Assembly: GCF_003965815.1 (NCBI RefSeq)
Contig: NZ_RXOE01000002.1
Location: forward strand, 1,513,929-1,577,928
Source of the DNA: Variovorax gossypii
GTDB lineage: Bacteria; Pseudomonadota; Gammaproteobacteria; Burkholderiales; Burkholderiaceae_C
DNA: 64,000 bases
Direction: 5' to 3'
Under the pieces are notes generated by a model that was given only the letters and a program-made list of their open reading frames with translations, did not search any database and was not told the DNA's origin. Numbering within the stretch: the first letter of the stretch is position 1; each line of letters opens with the position of its first letter. Positions 34,025 through 42,737 of this stretch are shown in pieces. The translations under genes were made by a program, and so were the position numbers.

Positions 34025-34300
34025 CTAAGACCGCGGATCGTTCGAGCTGCGCCCGCGCTCGGGGTAGAGATACTTGAAGTATTCGCCCGACCGCCCGAAC
34101 AATTGCCGCGCCAACTGGACCGGATCTTCGCCCTTGTGCTTCTCGTAGAGCACGGGACCCCAGATGATGAAGCCGTCGATGCTGAGGCTCTTCGGGGAGG
34201 GCTCTATCGCCTTCCACGCATGTGCGAACTTCGAGATCCAGGCCAGCGCTTCCTTGAGCGCATGATTGGGCGGGGCGGGTGTTTCTTCGGTTGGGGACAT
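34025..34300 (-). CDS. Conserved-looking hypothetical protein near a LexA-like box
   Basis: The ATG at 34300 with AAGG about nine bases upstream gives 91 residues; starts at 34309 and 34330 are alternatives. The sequence is soluble and helical at first (ALKEALAWISKFAHAWKAIE), then SIDGFIIWGPVLYEKHKGEDPVQLARQLFG. I recognise no family. A CTGT-N8-ACAG palindrome lies 23 bases upstream of the start, so SOS control is possible. Confidence 0.65.
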   Translation of the reverse strand: MSPTEETPAPPNHALKEALAWISKFAHAWKAIEPSPKSLSIDGFIIWGPVLYEKHKGEDPVQLARQLFGRSGEYFKYLYPERGRSSNDPRS

Positions 34301-34322
34301 GGCGGGCATCCTTGCTGAAAGA

Positions 34323-34338
34323 CTGTACAAATATACAG
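34323..34338. promoter_or_regulatory. Candidate LexA (SOS) box
   Basis: CTGT-ACAAATAT-ACAG matches CTGT-N8-ACAG, the LexA consensus of enterics and many proteobacteria, with flanking A/T as in strong boxes. It can serve the minus-strand gene pair or the plus-strand short transcript. Confidence 0.6.
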
Positions 34339-34495
34339 TAGACTATGCCCATGGAAAACAAGCTGTTCACAAACCGGTCCCACGGTTCGCTGCCTGCTTG
34401 TCCTGTTCATCCGATTTCTCCTTGACGGGTAAACCGTCCCCCGCTGGTCAACCTGTGCGGGGGCCTTGATGCATTGCCAAGCAGATAGGCGTTTC

Positions 34496-34524
34496 AAGCC
34501 CAGCCTCGTGCTGGGCTTTTTTTA
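34496..34524 (+). terminator. Rho-independent terminator
   Basis: AGCCCAGC and GCTGGGCT pair around CTCGT, followed by a run of seven T. It ends a plus-strand transcript starting near the LexA-like box and lies 140 bases before the next gene's start. Confidence 0.82.
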
Positions 34525-34667
34525 TGCGTGCGGCGTTCGCGATGCAGCCCCGTGCAGCTGCGCTTCTTTTTGCCTGGGCGCGAGGCTATAGTCGGCAAGC
34601 ACTGTCACATTGCAGTCACTGCAATCTCCCGCTCTTGCTGCCTGCCCAGATCCCGAAAAGGACGCCC

Positions 34668-36263
34668 GTGTCGGATTCCCTGACCTCCGAGTTGACGAAT
34701 TACTACGACGCGGTGCCCTACGACTCGCATCCGTTCCCTCAGTCAGCGATGGAGCATCTGGAAGCGCTGGCTTTTCTCTTCGGTCTCGACGTTCCTCCGC
34801 CCGCGCGAGCCCGCGTGCTTGAGCTCGGCTGCGCGGCCGGCGGCAACCTGATCCCCTTCGCGGCACGCCATCCCGAGGCGCGCGCGATCGGCGTCGACCT
34901 GTCGACGGTGCAGGTGGCTCAGGGCATGGCGGTCATCGGGCGTGCAGGACTGTCGAACATCGAGCTCAAGGCCTTCAATCTCGCGGACATCGATGCCTCG
35001 TTCGGCGAGTTCGACTACATCGTCTGTCATGGCGTCTACAGCTGGGTGCCGGGGCCGGTGCAGGATGCGATCCTGCGCATCTGCCAGGAGAACCTCGCAC
35101 CCAACGGCGTGGCCTATGTCAGCTACAACGTGTACCCCGGCTGGAAGGCGCGCGAGATCGTGCGCGACGCGATGATCCTGCGCGGCGGCCCGCGCGACAC
35201 GCCGGAAGAAAAGCTCTCCTACGCGCGCGGCATGCTCGACTTCCTCGAGCAGTCGGCCCGCGCCGACAGCGTGCTCAGGAAGACGCTCGAAGAGGCGATG
35301 CCCATCGTGCGCAGCGCCAACAGTTCGTACCTGCTGCACGAGTTCCTCGAGCCCTGCAACGCGCCTTGCTACTTCAAGGAATTCGTCGCACGCGCTGAAG
35401 CCCGCGGCCTGGCCTACCTGTGCGACGCCGAGCCGTCGACGATGTTCGTGCAGAACTACGGCGACAAGGTGCGCGACCCGCTGCTGCGCGAATGCGGCGG
35501 CAGCCAGGTGATGATGGAGCAGTACCTCGATTTCCTGATCAACCGCACCTTTCGCCAGACCCTGCTCGTCAGGCAGCCGCAGGCCGGGCGCATCCGCTAC
35601 AAGCTGGACCCCGCGCGCATCCGCCGGCTCGAATTCGCCGGCATGTTCAAGATCGACGATGGCGGCGCGTTCACGCTCGATGCCCGCGAGCAGCCGTGCA
35701 CCGCGATCCGGAATCTGAAGGTCACGATGCGCCAGCCCGTGCAGAAGGCCGTGGCGCATCTGCTCGATACGCGCTATCCCGCCTCGATGTCCGTCTCGGC
35801 CCTCGTCGAGGCCGCGGCCGGGTTGGCTGGGCAGCCCCCGGCGGCCGCCGAACCGGTCGTGATGGCGATGGTCGAGGAACTGCTGATCCTCGGCGCCTTG
35901 CGCATCAGGCGCTCGCCGGTGCCCGCGGCCGATGCGGTCTCCAACCTGCCTCAGGCGTTGCCCGCGGTGCGCAACACGGTCGGCCTCGTGCAGGGCTCCG
36001 GTGTCACGGTCAACACCTGCAACCAATGGCACGAACACGTGACGGTGTCGCTGCTCGAGCGAAGCCTGCTGCCGCTGCTCGACGGACGGCATTCGCACGA
36101 GGCGCTGGCCGAGCATCTCGAGGCTGAGGTGCGCAGCGACCGCCTGCGTTTCGTCAAGGACGACAAGCCGCTGACAGAGCCGTCGGTAATCAGGGAATTC
36201 GCTCGCGGACAGGTGGCCGTGGCGCTCGATGCCCTGCGCCGCAAGGCGCTGCTCACGGCCTGA
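34668..36263 (+). CDS. Class I methyltransferase with methyltransferase regulatory domain (protein lysine methyltransferase-like)
   Basis: The GTG at 34668 has AAAAGGA upstream and starts the conserved part (SDSLTSELTNYYDAVPYDSHPFPQ), giving 531 residues; an ATG-like start at 34524 lies before this and would cross the terminator. Motif I VLELGCAAGGNLIPFA and GVDLS define the SAM domain (about 60–230). A middle 'methyltransferase regulatory' domain (YLLHEFLEPCNAPCYFKEF, QYLDFLINRTFRQTLLV) and a C-terminal winged-helix-like part with NQWHEHVTVSLLERSLLPLLDG follow. The YDSxPFP start and layout match rickettsial outer-membrane protein lysine methyltransferases (PKMT1/2). The target protein is unknown. 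Confidence 0.85.
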   Translation: MSDSLTSELTNYYDAVPYDSHPFPQSAMEHLEALAFLFGLDVPPPARARVLELGCAAGGNLIPFAARHPEARAIGVDLSTVQVAQGMAVIGRAGLSNIELKAFNLADIDASFGEFDYIVCHGVYSWVPGPVQDAILRICQENLAPNGVAYVSYNVYPGWKAREIVRDAMILRGGPRDTPEEKLSYARGMLDFLEQSARADSVLRKTLEEAMPIVRSANSSYLLHEFLEPCNAPCYFKEFVARAEARGLAYLCDAEPSTMFVQNYGDKVRDPLLRECGGSQVMMEQYLDFLINRTFRQTLLVRQPQAGRIRYKLDPARIRRLEFAGMFKIDDGGAFTLDAREQPCTAIRNLKVTMRQPVQKAVAHLLDTRYPASMSVSALVEAAAGLAGQPPAAAEPVVMAMVEELLILGALRIRRSPVPAADAVSNLPQALPAVRNTVGLVQGSGVTVNTCNQWHEHVTVSLLERSLLPLLDGRHSHEALAEHLEAEVRSDRLRFVKDDKPLTEPSVIREFARGQVAVALDALRRKALLTA

Positions 36264-36339
36264 ACCGCGCTCGTCCGCCCGTCCTTCTTTCATTCATCCG
36301 CTCACCTTCCCTTCATCACGCTCTAGAGGAGACTCTTAC

Positions 36340-38076
36340 ATGCAACAAATCCACTGGACTCCCAAGCTGCGCACCGCCGTCGCGGCCGTGCTCGCGCTGA
36401 CGGCCGCCGGCGCGTCGACCGCCGCGTCGGTGGCGCCTGTCGCCGCCGAGAACGGAATGGTCGTGAGTGCGCAGCACCTGGCCACCAAGGTCGGTGTCGA
36501 CGTGCTCAAGCGCGGCGGCAATGCCGTCGACGCGGCAGTGGCCGTGGGCTATGCGCTCGCGGTGGTGTACCCCGCGGCGGGCAATCTCGGCGGCGGCGGC
36601 TTCATGACCGTGCAGCTGGCCGACGGCCGCAAGACCTTCCTCGATTTCCGCGAGAAGGCGCCGCTGGCCGCCACGGCCAACATGTACCTCGACAAGGACG
36701 GCAACGTCATCAAGGGGCTGAGCACCAAGGGCCACCTCGCCGTGGGCGTGCCGGGCAGCGTCTCGGGCATGGAATACGCGCGCGAGAAGTACGGCACCAT
36801 GAAGCGCGGCGAGCTGCTCGCCCCGTCGATCCAGCTGGCGGACAAGGGCTTCGCGCTGCAGCAGGGCGACATTGACCTGCTCGCCACCGCCACGGCCGAC
36901 TTCAAGGACGACGCGGCCACGGCCGCCATCTTCCTGAACAAGGGCGAGCCCTACAAGGTCGGCGACAAGCTGGTCCAGAAGGACCTGGCCAAGACCCTGC
37001 GCGAGATCAGTTCCAAGGGCACCGACGGCTTCTACAAGGGCTGGGTCGGCAGCGCCATCGTGGCGTCGAGCCAGGCAGGCAAGGGCCTGATCACGCAGGC
37101 CGACCTCGACCAGTACAAGACGCGCGAACTCGCGCCGGTGGAATGCGACTACCGCGGCTACCGCGTCGTGTCGGCGCCTCCGCCGAGCTCGGGCGGCGTG
37201 ATCATCTGCGAGATGCTCAACATCCTCGAGGGCTATCCGCTCAAGGACCTGGGCTACCACTCGGCACAGGCCGTGCACTACCAGATCGAGGCCATGCGCC
37301 ACGCCTACGTGGACCGCAACAGCTACCTGGGCGACCCCGACTTCGTGAAGAATCCGCTCGATCGCCTGCTCGACAAGGGCTATGCCGAGAAGATCCGCGC
37401 CGTCATCGACCCGAAGAAGGCCGGCGTCTCGAAGGAGATCAAGCCCGGCGTCGCGCCGCATGAAGGCAGCAACACCACCCACTACTCGATCGCCGACAAG
37501 TGGGGCAACGCGGTCTCGGTGACCTACACGCTGAACGACTGGTTCGGCGCCAAGGTCACGGCCGCCAAGACCGGCGTGCTGCTGAACGACGAGATGGACG
37601 ACTTCACCTCGAAGGTGGGCGTGCCCAATCTCTACGGCCTGGTGCAGGGCGAGGCCAACAAGATCGAGCCGGGCAAGCGCCCGCTGAGCTCGATGAGCCC
37701 GACCATCGTGTCCAAGGACGGCAAGCCGGTGATGGTGGTCGGCACGCCGGGCGGCAGCCGCATCATCACCGCGGTGATGCTGACCATGATCAACGCCATC
37801 GACTACGGCATGAACGTGCAGGAAGCCGTCGATGCGCCGCGCTTCCACCAGCAGTGGCTGCCCGACGTCACCAACGTCGAGACCTACGCGCTGAGCCCCG
37901 ACACCCGCAAGATCCTGACCGACATGGGCCACAACCTGGGCGTGCCGCAGCCGGCCAACCACCTGGCGGCGATCATCGTCGGTGCGCCGTCGCTGGGCGG
38001 CAAGCCGGTCGGCAACAACCGCTTCTACGGCGCCAACGACCCGCGCCGCAACACGGGCCTGGCTGCAGGGTACTGA
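36340..38076 (+). CDS. ggt: Gamma-glutamyltransferase (glutathione hydrolase)
   Basis: The ATG at 36340 has GAGGAG upstream and gives 578 residues. A signal peptide (AVLALTAAGASTAASVAPVAA) directs export to the periplasm. The proenzyme self-cleaves before a threonine; TTHYSIAD near residue 379 is that site, giving a ~200-residue small subunit. Other hallmarks are NAVDAAVAVGYALAVVYPAAGNLGGGGFM and PLSSMSPTIV...GTPGGSRI. The enzyme cleaves gamma-glutamyl bonds of glutathione. Ends at a terminator. Confidence 0.95.
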   Translation: MQQIHWTPKLRTAVAAVLALTAAGASTAASVAPVAAENGMVVSAQHLATKVGVDVLKRGGNAVDAAVAVGYALAVVYPAAGNLGGGGFMTVQLADGRKTFLDFREKAPLAATANMYLDKDGNVIKGLSTKGHLAVGVPGSVSGMEYAREKYGTMKRGELLAPSIQLADKGFALQQGDIDLLATATADFKDDAATAAIFLNKGEPYKVGDKLVQKDLAKTLREISSKGTDGFYKGWVGSAIVASSQAGKGLITQADLDQYKTRELAPVECDYRGYRVVSAPPPSSGGVIICEMLNILEGYPLKDLGYHSAQAVHYQIEAMRHAYVDRNSYLGDPDFVKNPLDRLLDKGYAEKIRAVIDPKKAGVSKEIKPGVAPHEGSNTTHYSIADKWGNAVSVTYTLNDWFGAKVTAAKTGVLLNDEMDDFTSKVGVPNLYGLVQGEANKIEPGKRPLSSMSPTIVSKDGKPVMVVGTPGGSRIITAVMLTMINAIDYGMNVQEAVDAPRFHQQWLPDVTNVETYALSPDTRKILTDMGHNLGVPQPANHLAAIIVGAPSLGGKPVGNNRFYGANDPRRNTGLAAGY

Positions 38077-38095
38077 TCCTGCGGCAAACTCGAAG

Positions 38096-38128
38096 GCGGT
38101 CGTGCCCCTTGCGGCGCGGCCGCTTTTT
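38096..38128 (+). terminator. Rho-independent terminator after ggt
   Basis: GCGGTCGTGCC pairs with GGCGCGGCCGC (including G–U pairs) around CCTTGC, followed by five T. Confidence 0.72.
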
Positions 38129-38137
38129 CATTTCTCC

Positions 38138-38896
38138 ATGCATCTGCAAGACATCCTCTATACCCAGGGCTTCGGCACGCGGCGCGTGTGCGCGGGGCTG
38201 GTCCAGCAGGGCCACGTGATCATCGGCGGCAAGGTGGTGGACGACCCGTTCGCCGACATCGACCCCGAAGGCCTTCAATACACGGTGCAGGGCACCCCGT
38301 GGGAGTACCACGAGAAGGCCTACCTGATGCTGCACAAGCCCGCCGGCACCGAGTGCTCGCAGAAGCCCTCGACCTACCCGAGCATCTACACGCTGCTGCC
38401 GTCGCCGCTGCGCCTGCGCCCCAACAAGGGCGCGGTGCAGGGCGTGCAGGCCATCGGCCGGCTCGACCAGGACACCACCGGCCTGCTGCTGCTGACCGAC
38501 GACGGCCAGTTCATCCACAAAATGGGCTCGCCCAAGCACCACGTGCCCAAGGTCTACGAGGTGACGGCCAAGCATCCGGTGGACGAGGCCCAGATCGCGA
38601 AGCTGCTGGCCGGCGTGGTGCTCGACGACGACCCGAAGCCGGTTCGCGCCGCCGCCTGCGAGTCCGACAGCCCGCTGCACCTGCGGCTCACGCTCACCGA
38701 GGGCAAGTACCACCAGGTCAAGCGGATGCTGGCGGCGGTCGGTAACAGGGTCGAGGGGTTGCACCGTTCGCGCATCGGCGACCTGGCGCTGCCGGCCGAC
38801 CTTGCGCCGGGGCAGTGGCGCTGGCTGGCCGCCGACGAGGTCGCGGCCCTGCGCGCACCGGCCAAACCCGCCAAATCCGGGAAAGCGCCGAAATAG
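38138..38896 (+). CDS. rsuA: RsuA-family pseudouridine synthase
   Basis: The ATG at 38138 gives 252 residues. An N-terminal S4-like RNA-binding part (RRVCAGLVQQGHVIIGGKVVDDPF) precedes the catalytic domain. The catalytic aspartate is in AIGRLDQDTTGLLLLTDDG, and the C terminus has EGKYHQVKRMLAAVGNRVEGLHRSRIG, matching 16S rRNA pseudouridine-516 synthase. It modifies rRNA in the cytoplasm. RluE/RluF-like activity is less likely but not excluded. Confidence 0.88.
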   Translation: MHLQDILYTQGFGTRRVCAGLVQQGHVIIGGKVVDDPFADIDPEGLQYTVQGTPWEYHEKAYLMLHKPAGTECSQKPSTYPSIYTLLPSPLRLRPNKGAVQGVQAIGRLDQDTTGLLLLTDDGQFIHKMGSPKHHVPKVYEVTAKHPVDEAQIAKLLAGVVLDDDPKPVRAAACESDSPLHLRLTLTEGKYHQVKRMLAAVGNRVEGLHRSRIGDLALPADLAPGQWRWLAADEVAALRAPAKPAKSGKAPK

Positions 38897-38986
38897 ACGG
38901 GAAAAGCGGGGGAAAGGGCACAGTCCCGGTCAGCCAGTCTTAAGGGCGGGCCGTTAACATTTCGAACTCTCTCCCGGAACCTTCCC

Positions 38987-39997
38987 TTGCGACTTCCTGC
39001 CCGATCGAACGGCCGCCGCGTCACGGCCTTCCTGTTCTCCTGCCTGACGGCTCTCGCGATGTACCCGGCCGCCGCCACGGCGGCCGAGCCTCCCCCGATC
39101 TTCGTGCTCAACTCGCTGGACGCCAACGTGAGCGTCATCAATCCGGTCGACTGGACGGAAAAGCTGCGCATTCCCACCGGCAAGGAGCCGCACCACATCT
39201 ACATGACGCCCGACGAGAAGTCGGTCATCGTGGCCAATTCGGCGGGCGATTCGCTGACCTTCCTCAACCCGCGCACGGCGGAAGTGCAGCGCGTGGTCTA
39301 CGGCATCCTCGATCCGTACCAGCTGCAGTTCTCGCGCGACATGAAGTGGTTCGTCACCGCCGGCAACCGCCTGAACCACGTCGACGTCTACCGCTGGGAC
39401 GGCAAGGACCTGAAGCTGGCCAAGCGCATCGCCAGCGGCAAGACGCCCAGCCACATCTGGATCGACAACACCAGCACCATCGCCTACGTGACGATGCAGG
39501 ACAGCGACGAGATGATCGCCGTCGACCTGCCCACGCAGACCGTCAAGTGGCGCACCACCACCGGCGCCATGCCGGCCGACATCTTCGGCGTGCACAACGA
39601 CAAGACGCTGCTCGTGGGCCTGACCGGCAGCGATGGCGTGCAGGTGTTCGACGTGGCCGGCGCCGAGCCGAAGCTGGTCGGCAAGATCCCCACGGGCAAG
39701 GGCGCCCATGCCTTCCGCTCGGCCGGCGACGGCAAGAGCGTCTTCGTGAGCAACCGGGTTGCCAACTCCATCAGCCGCATCGACCTGACGACGCTGAAGG
39801 TGGTCGCGACATACCCGGTGCCCGGCGGCCCCGACTGCATGGACGTCTCGGCCGACGGCAAGACGCTCTACGTGACCTCGCGCTGGGCCAAGAAGCTCAG
39901 CGTTGTGGACCTGGCCAGCAACAAGGTCGTGCGCCAGGTCAACGTCGGCCGTTCGCCGCACGGCGTGTGGACGCTGGATCATGCGAAGCGCATCTAG
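38987..39997 (+). CDS. YncE-like seven-bladed beta-propeller, exported
   Basis: The start is TTG 38987 (weak support; no good ribosome site, no ATG nearby), giving 336 residues. The signal peptide TAFLFSCLTALAMYPAAATAA is followed by repeated strand blocks such as IFVLNSLDANVSVINP, PHHIYMTPDEKSVIVANS, SVFVSNRVANSISRIDL and LYVTSRWAKKLSVVDL, the YVTN/YncE propeller pattern. Periplasmic, role unknown. Its 3' end overlaps the deacetylase-like gene by 17 bases, so the two are probably made together. Confidence 0.83.
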   Translation: MRLPARSNGRRVTAFLFSCLTALAMYPAAATAAEPPPIFVLNSLDANVSVINPVDWTEKLRIPTGKEPHHIYMTPDEKSVIVANSAGDSLTFLNPRTAEVQRVVYGILDPYQLQFSRDMKWFVTAGNRLNHVDVYRWDGKDLKLAKRIASGKTPSHIWIDNTSTIAYVTMQDSDEMIAVDLPTQTVKWRTTTGAMPADIFGVHNDKTLLVGLTGSDGVQVFDVAGAEPKLVGKIPTGKGAHAFRSAGDGKSVFVSNRVANSISRIDLTTLKVVATYPVPGGPDCMDVSADGKTLYVTSRWAKKLSVVDLASNKVVRQVNVGRSPHGVWTLDHAKRI

Positions 39998-40802
39998 GCA
40001 CGTCGGAGTCGCCGCCGCGGCCTCCATGGTCGTCCTGGCGGCGGCGCTGTCGCCCGGCGCATGGGCGGCCACGGAACCGGCCGCCTGCGAGAAGCCCGTC
40101 TACCTGACCTTCGACACCGGCCACATGGGCATAGCGCCCCTGGTGGCCGACGTGCTCAAGCGGCAGGACGTGCGCGTCACCTTCTTCGCCGCCGCCGAGC
40201 GAACCCAGACCGACGGCGACAGCCTCGACGACCACTGGGCGCCCTGGTGGAAGGCGAGGGCGGCCGAGGGCAACGAATTCGGCTCGCACACCTACGACCA
40301 CTCCTACTGGCGCGCCGACGTGAAGGGCTCGCCGCCCAGCTTCCGCATCAAGCCCTCGGCCGGCCCGCAGAACGGCAAGGAATCGACCTGGAGCGCGGCG
40401 GAGTACTGCGCCAACATCAAGAAGGCCTCCGACCGGCTGGCGGCGGTCACCGGCAAGAAGCCGCTGCCGCTGTACCGCGCGCCGGGCGGCAAGACCTCGC
40501 CCGCGCTGCTGGCCGCCGCCGAGGGCTGCGGCTACAAGTACGTGGGCTGGGCACCCGCCGGTTTCCTCGGCGACGAGCTGCCGAGCGAGAAATTCAGCAA
40601 CGCGAAGCTGCTGACGCAGGCGCTGGACACCATCCGCCCCGGCGACATCCTGCTCGCGCACCTGGGCATCTGGTCGCGCAAGGATCCGTGGGCGCCGGCC
40701 AACCTCGAGCCGCTGATCGTCGGCCTGAAGGCCAAGGGCTTCTGCTTCCGCACGCTGCGCCAGCACCCTGACTTCAAGGCCTGGATCGCCTCCCACCCCT
40801 GA
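39981..40802 (+). CDS. Polysaccharide deacetylase (NodB-fold) family protein with altered metal motif
   Basis: The ATG at 39981, inside the propeller gene, gives 273 residues; the signal peptide is SMVVLAAALSPGAWAA. The NodB order is present: YLTFDTGHMG (motif 1), SHTYDHSYW (H-T-x-x-H, motif 2), YRAPGGKTSP (motif 3) and ILLAHLGIW (motif 5). In motif 1 the usual second Asp of TFDDG is Thr, losing a metal ligand, and motif 3 lacks Tyr. It may use a different metal geometry or be inactive. It probably acts on an envelope or extracellular glycan. Confidence 0.82.
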   Translation: MRSASRHVGVAAAASMVVLAAALSPGAWAATEPAACEKPVYLTFDTGHMGIAPLVADVLKRQDVRVTFFAAAERTQTDGDSLDDHWAPWWKARAAEGNEFGSHTYDHSYWRADVKGSPPSFRIKPSAGPQNGKESTWSAAEYCANIKKASDRLAAVTGKKPLPLYRAPGGKTSPALLAAAEGCGYKYVGWAPAGFLGDELPSEKFSNAKLLTQALDTIRPGDILLAHLGIWSRKDPWAPANLEPLIVGLKAKGFCFRTLRQHPDFKAWIASHP

Positions 40803-40821
40803 ACGACGAGTTTTCCTGATC

Positions 40822-41796
40822 GTGATCGACTGGCTGACAGACGCCTTTTCCGCCATGCAGGGCTGGTTCTTCGAAACCGCCGTGCAGCCGCTGGTCTACG
40901 CCGTGGGCCTTGGCGGCTGGACCGAGGACGCCTTCGACGCCACCGGCTGGCTGCTGGTGGGCGTCATCCAGATCCTGGTGCTGATCGCGGTGATCGGCCC
41001 GCTGCAGCGCTGGCGCTCGGTGGAGCCCGTGGTCGACCGCCACGCGATCCGCATCGACGTGCTCTACACGCTGATCCACCGGCTGGGGCTGTTCCGGCTG
41101 GCGCTCTTCTTCACGCTGCAGCCCTTCTTCGATGACGCCCTGGGCGCGCTGCGCACGGCGGGGTGGGGCACCTTCCACCTCGACGAGGTGTGGCCCGGCG
41201 TGACCGACATCGCGTGGGTGGCCTTCGCCATCTACCTCGTGGTGCTCGATTTCGTGGGCTACTGGATCCATCGCGGCCAGCACCAGTTCAACTGGTGGTG
41301 GGGTCTGCATTCGCTGCACCACTCGCAGCGCCAGATGACCATGTGGAGCGACGACCGCAACCACCTGCTCGACGACATCGTCCACGACACGCTGATCGTG
41401 ATCGTGGCGCAGCTCATCGGCGTGGCGCCGGGGCAGTTCATCGCCTTCGTTGCCTTCACCCAGCTCAGCGAGAGCCTGCAGCACGCCAACCTGCGGCTGA
41501 GCTTCGGCGCCATCGGCGAGCGGCTGTGGATCAGCCCGCGCTTCCACCGGCTGCACCACAGCATCGGGCTGGGGCATGAATCGAACGGCCGCAGCACACT
41601 CGGCGGCCACAACTTCGGCGTGCTGCTGCCCTGGTGGGACATGCTGTTCCGCACCGCCAACTTCGAGGACCGCTACGACCCGACCGGCATCCGCGACCAG
41701 GTCGAGCCCGGCGCCGACGGCCGGGTGCGCGAGTACGGCCGGGGCTTCTGGGCCCAGCAGTGGCTCGGGCTGAAGCGAATGGTCGGTCGCGGCTGA
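40822..41796 (+). CDS. Sterol desaturase / fatty acid hydroxylase superfamily membrane protein
   Basis: The GTG at 40822 gives 324 residues. Four or so membrane segments surround the histidine clusters that bind a di-iron centre: WIHRGQHQ, LHSLHHSQ, RFHRLHHSIGLGHE and GGHNFG. The group hydroxylates or desaturates lipids using O2. The final ~50 residues are hydrophilic. It lies 19 bases after the deacetylase gene and may be co-transcribed. Substrate unknown. Confidence 0.87.
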   Translation: MIDWLTDAFSAMQGWFFETAVQPLVYAVGLGGWTEDAFDATGWLLVGVIQILVLIAVIGPLQRWRSVEPVVDRHAIRIDVLYTLIHRLGLFRLALFFTLQPFFDDALGALRTAGWGTFHLDEVWPGVTDIAWVAFAIYLVVLDFVGYWIHRGQHQFNWWWGLHSLHHSQRQMTMWSDDRNHLLDDIVHDTLIVIVAQLIGVAPGQFIAFVAFTQLSESLQHANLRLSFGAIGERLWISPRFHRLHHSIGLGHESNGRSTLGGHNFGVLLPWWDMLFRTANFEDRYDPTGIRDQVEPGADGRVREYGRGFWAQQWLGLKRMVGRG

Positions 41797-41846
41797 GGGG
41801 CTCCGGGCCCTGAGCGGCCCGCCCGAGGCGTTATCCTCGCTGCTTC

Positions 41847-42737
41847 ATGCGCCTGCTCCTCGACTCCTTCTGGCGCGCGGTCGCCTACTGCATGCTGCCG
41901 CGCGTGATCGTGCTGTCGCTGCTTCCGCTGGGGCTGATGATCGTGCTGGCCTCGCTGCTCGGCTACTTCTACTGGGACGCCGCAGTGAGCTGGACGCGCG
42001 GCGCGCTCGACGCCTGGCCGCTGCTGTCGAGCTTCTGGGCCTGGATCGGCCGTCTCTTCTCGGGCGACGTCACCTCGGCGCTGGCCGCGCTGGTCGTGGT
42101 GTTCGCCGCCACGCCGGTGATCGTGGTGGTCTGCCTGTTGATCGTGGCCGGCTTGATGGCACCCGCCCTGACCAAGCTGGTGGGCGCGCGGCGCTTTCCG
42201 GCGCTCGAGCAGAAGAAGGGCGCCTCGTTCTTCGGCAGCGTCGCGCGCTCGCTGGGCGCCACCGTCCTGGCGCTGATCGCCCTCGTCGTTTCGATGCCGC
42301 TGTGGCTCATTCCGCCGCTGGTGCTGATATTGCCGCCGCTGATCTGGGGCTGGCTCACCTACCGCGTGATGAGCTTCGACGCGCTGGCCGAGCACGCCAG
42401 CCCCGAGGAGCGCGCCGCGCTGCTGCGCGCGCACCGGCTTCCGCTGCTGTGCATCGGCGTGCTGTGCGGCTACCTGGGCGCCGCGCCCAGCATCGTCTGG
42501 GCCTCGGGCCTGCTGTTCGCCGCCGCATTCTTCGTGCTGGTGCCGATCGCCATCTGGATCTACACGCTGGTTTTCGCCTTCTCGGCCCTGTGGTTCGCTC
42601 ACTACTGCCTCGATGCGCTCGCGCAGCTTCGCGCCCAGCGCGCGGCGGCCGAAGCACCGGCTGCCGGCGGCGGCACGCCGGCCATCGAGGCCGACGAAGC
42701 CAGCAAGGCCGCTCTTTCCCAATGGGGTTCTCCATGA
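41847..42737 (+). CDS. EI24 domain (CysZ-like) membrane protein
   Basis: This protein has 296 residues with about six hydrophobic segments, including LSLLPLGLMIVLASLLGYFY, VVVFAATPVIVVVCLLIVAGL and PLWLIPPLVLILPPLIWGWLTYRVMSFDALAEHAS. The last phrase is typical of the EI24/CysZ family; CysZ imports sulfate. The tail after residue 260 is Ala-rich and cytoplasmic. Its stop overlaps the next start (ATGA). Confidence 0.83.
   Translation: MRLLLDSFWRAVAYCMLPRVIVLSLLPLGLMIVLASLLGYFYWDAAVSWTRGALDAWPLLSSFWAWIGRLFSGDVTSALAALVVVFAATPVIVVVCLLIVAGLMAPALTKLVGARRFPALEQKKGASFFGSVARSLGATVLALIALVVSMPLWLIPPLVLILPPLIWGWLTYRVMSFDALAEHASPEERAALLRAHRLPLLCIGVLCGYLGAAPSIVWASGLLFAAAFFVLVPIAIWIYTLVFAFSALWFAHYCLDALAQLRAQRAAAEAPAAGGGTPAIEADEASKAALSQWGSP

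Larger units (their letters stand above)
34301..34667. other. Regulatory region: LexA-like box, paired hairpins and terminator
   Basis: On the plus strand, after the LexA-like site, a 26-codon frame starts MPMENKLF at 34346. Two hairpins follow (GACGG/CCGTC at 34424–34438 and CCCCCGC/GCGGGGG at 34438–34463), and a rho-independent terminator ends the unit at about 34523. The layout fits a short transcript or small RNA rather than a leader of the downstream methyltransferase gene. Confidence 0.45.

Noticed and set aside
33451..34077. 208-codon plus-strand frame
   Set aside because: Its 3' third lies antisense to the small lipoprotein and hypothetical genes and nothing in it resembles an integrase or other known protein, despite the GNKSGNKS repeat.
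34524..34667. Upstream extension of the PKMT-like gene to 34524
   Set aside because: The extension would start at the tail of a terminator and has no protein-like pattern; the GTG at 34668 has a proper ribosome site and begins the conserved sequence.
38096..38123. Riboswitch or leader upstream of the rsuA-like gene
   Set aside because: The stem followed directly by five T and the position right after ggt fit a plain terminator.
41797..41846. Hairpin GGGCC/GGCCC after the sterol-desaturase-like gene as terminator
   Set aside because: It has only a 5-bp stem and no T-tract; support is too weak.
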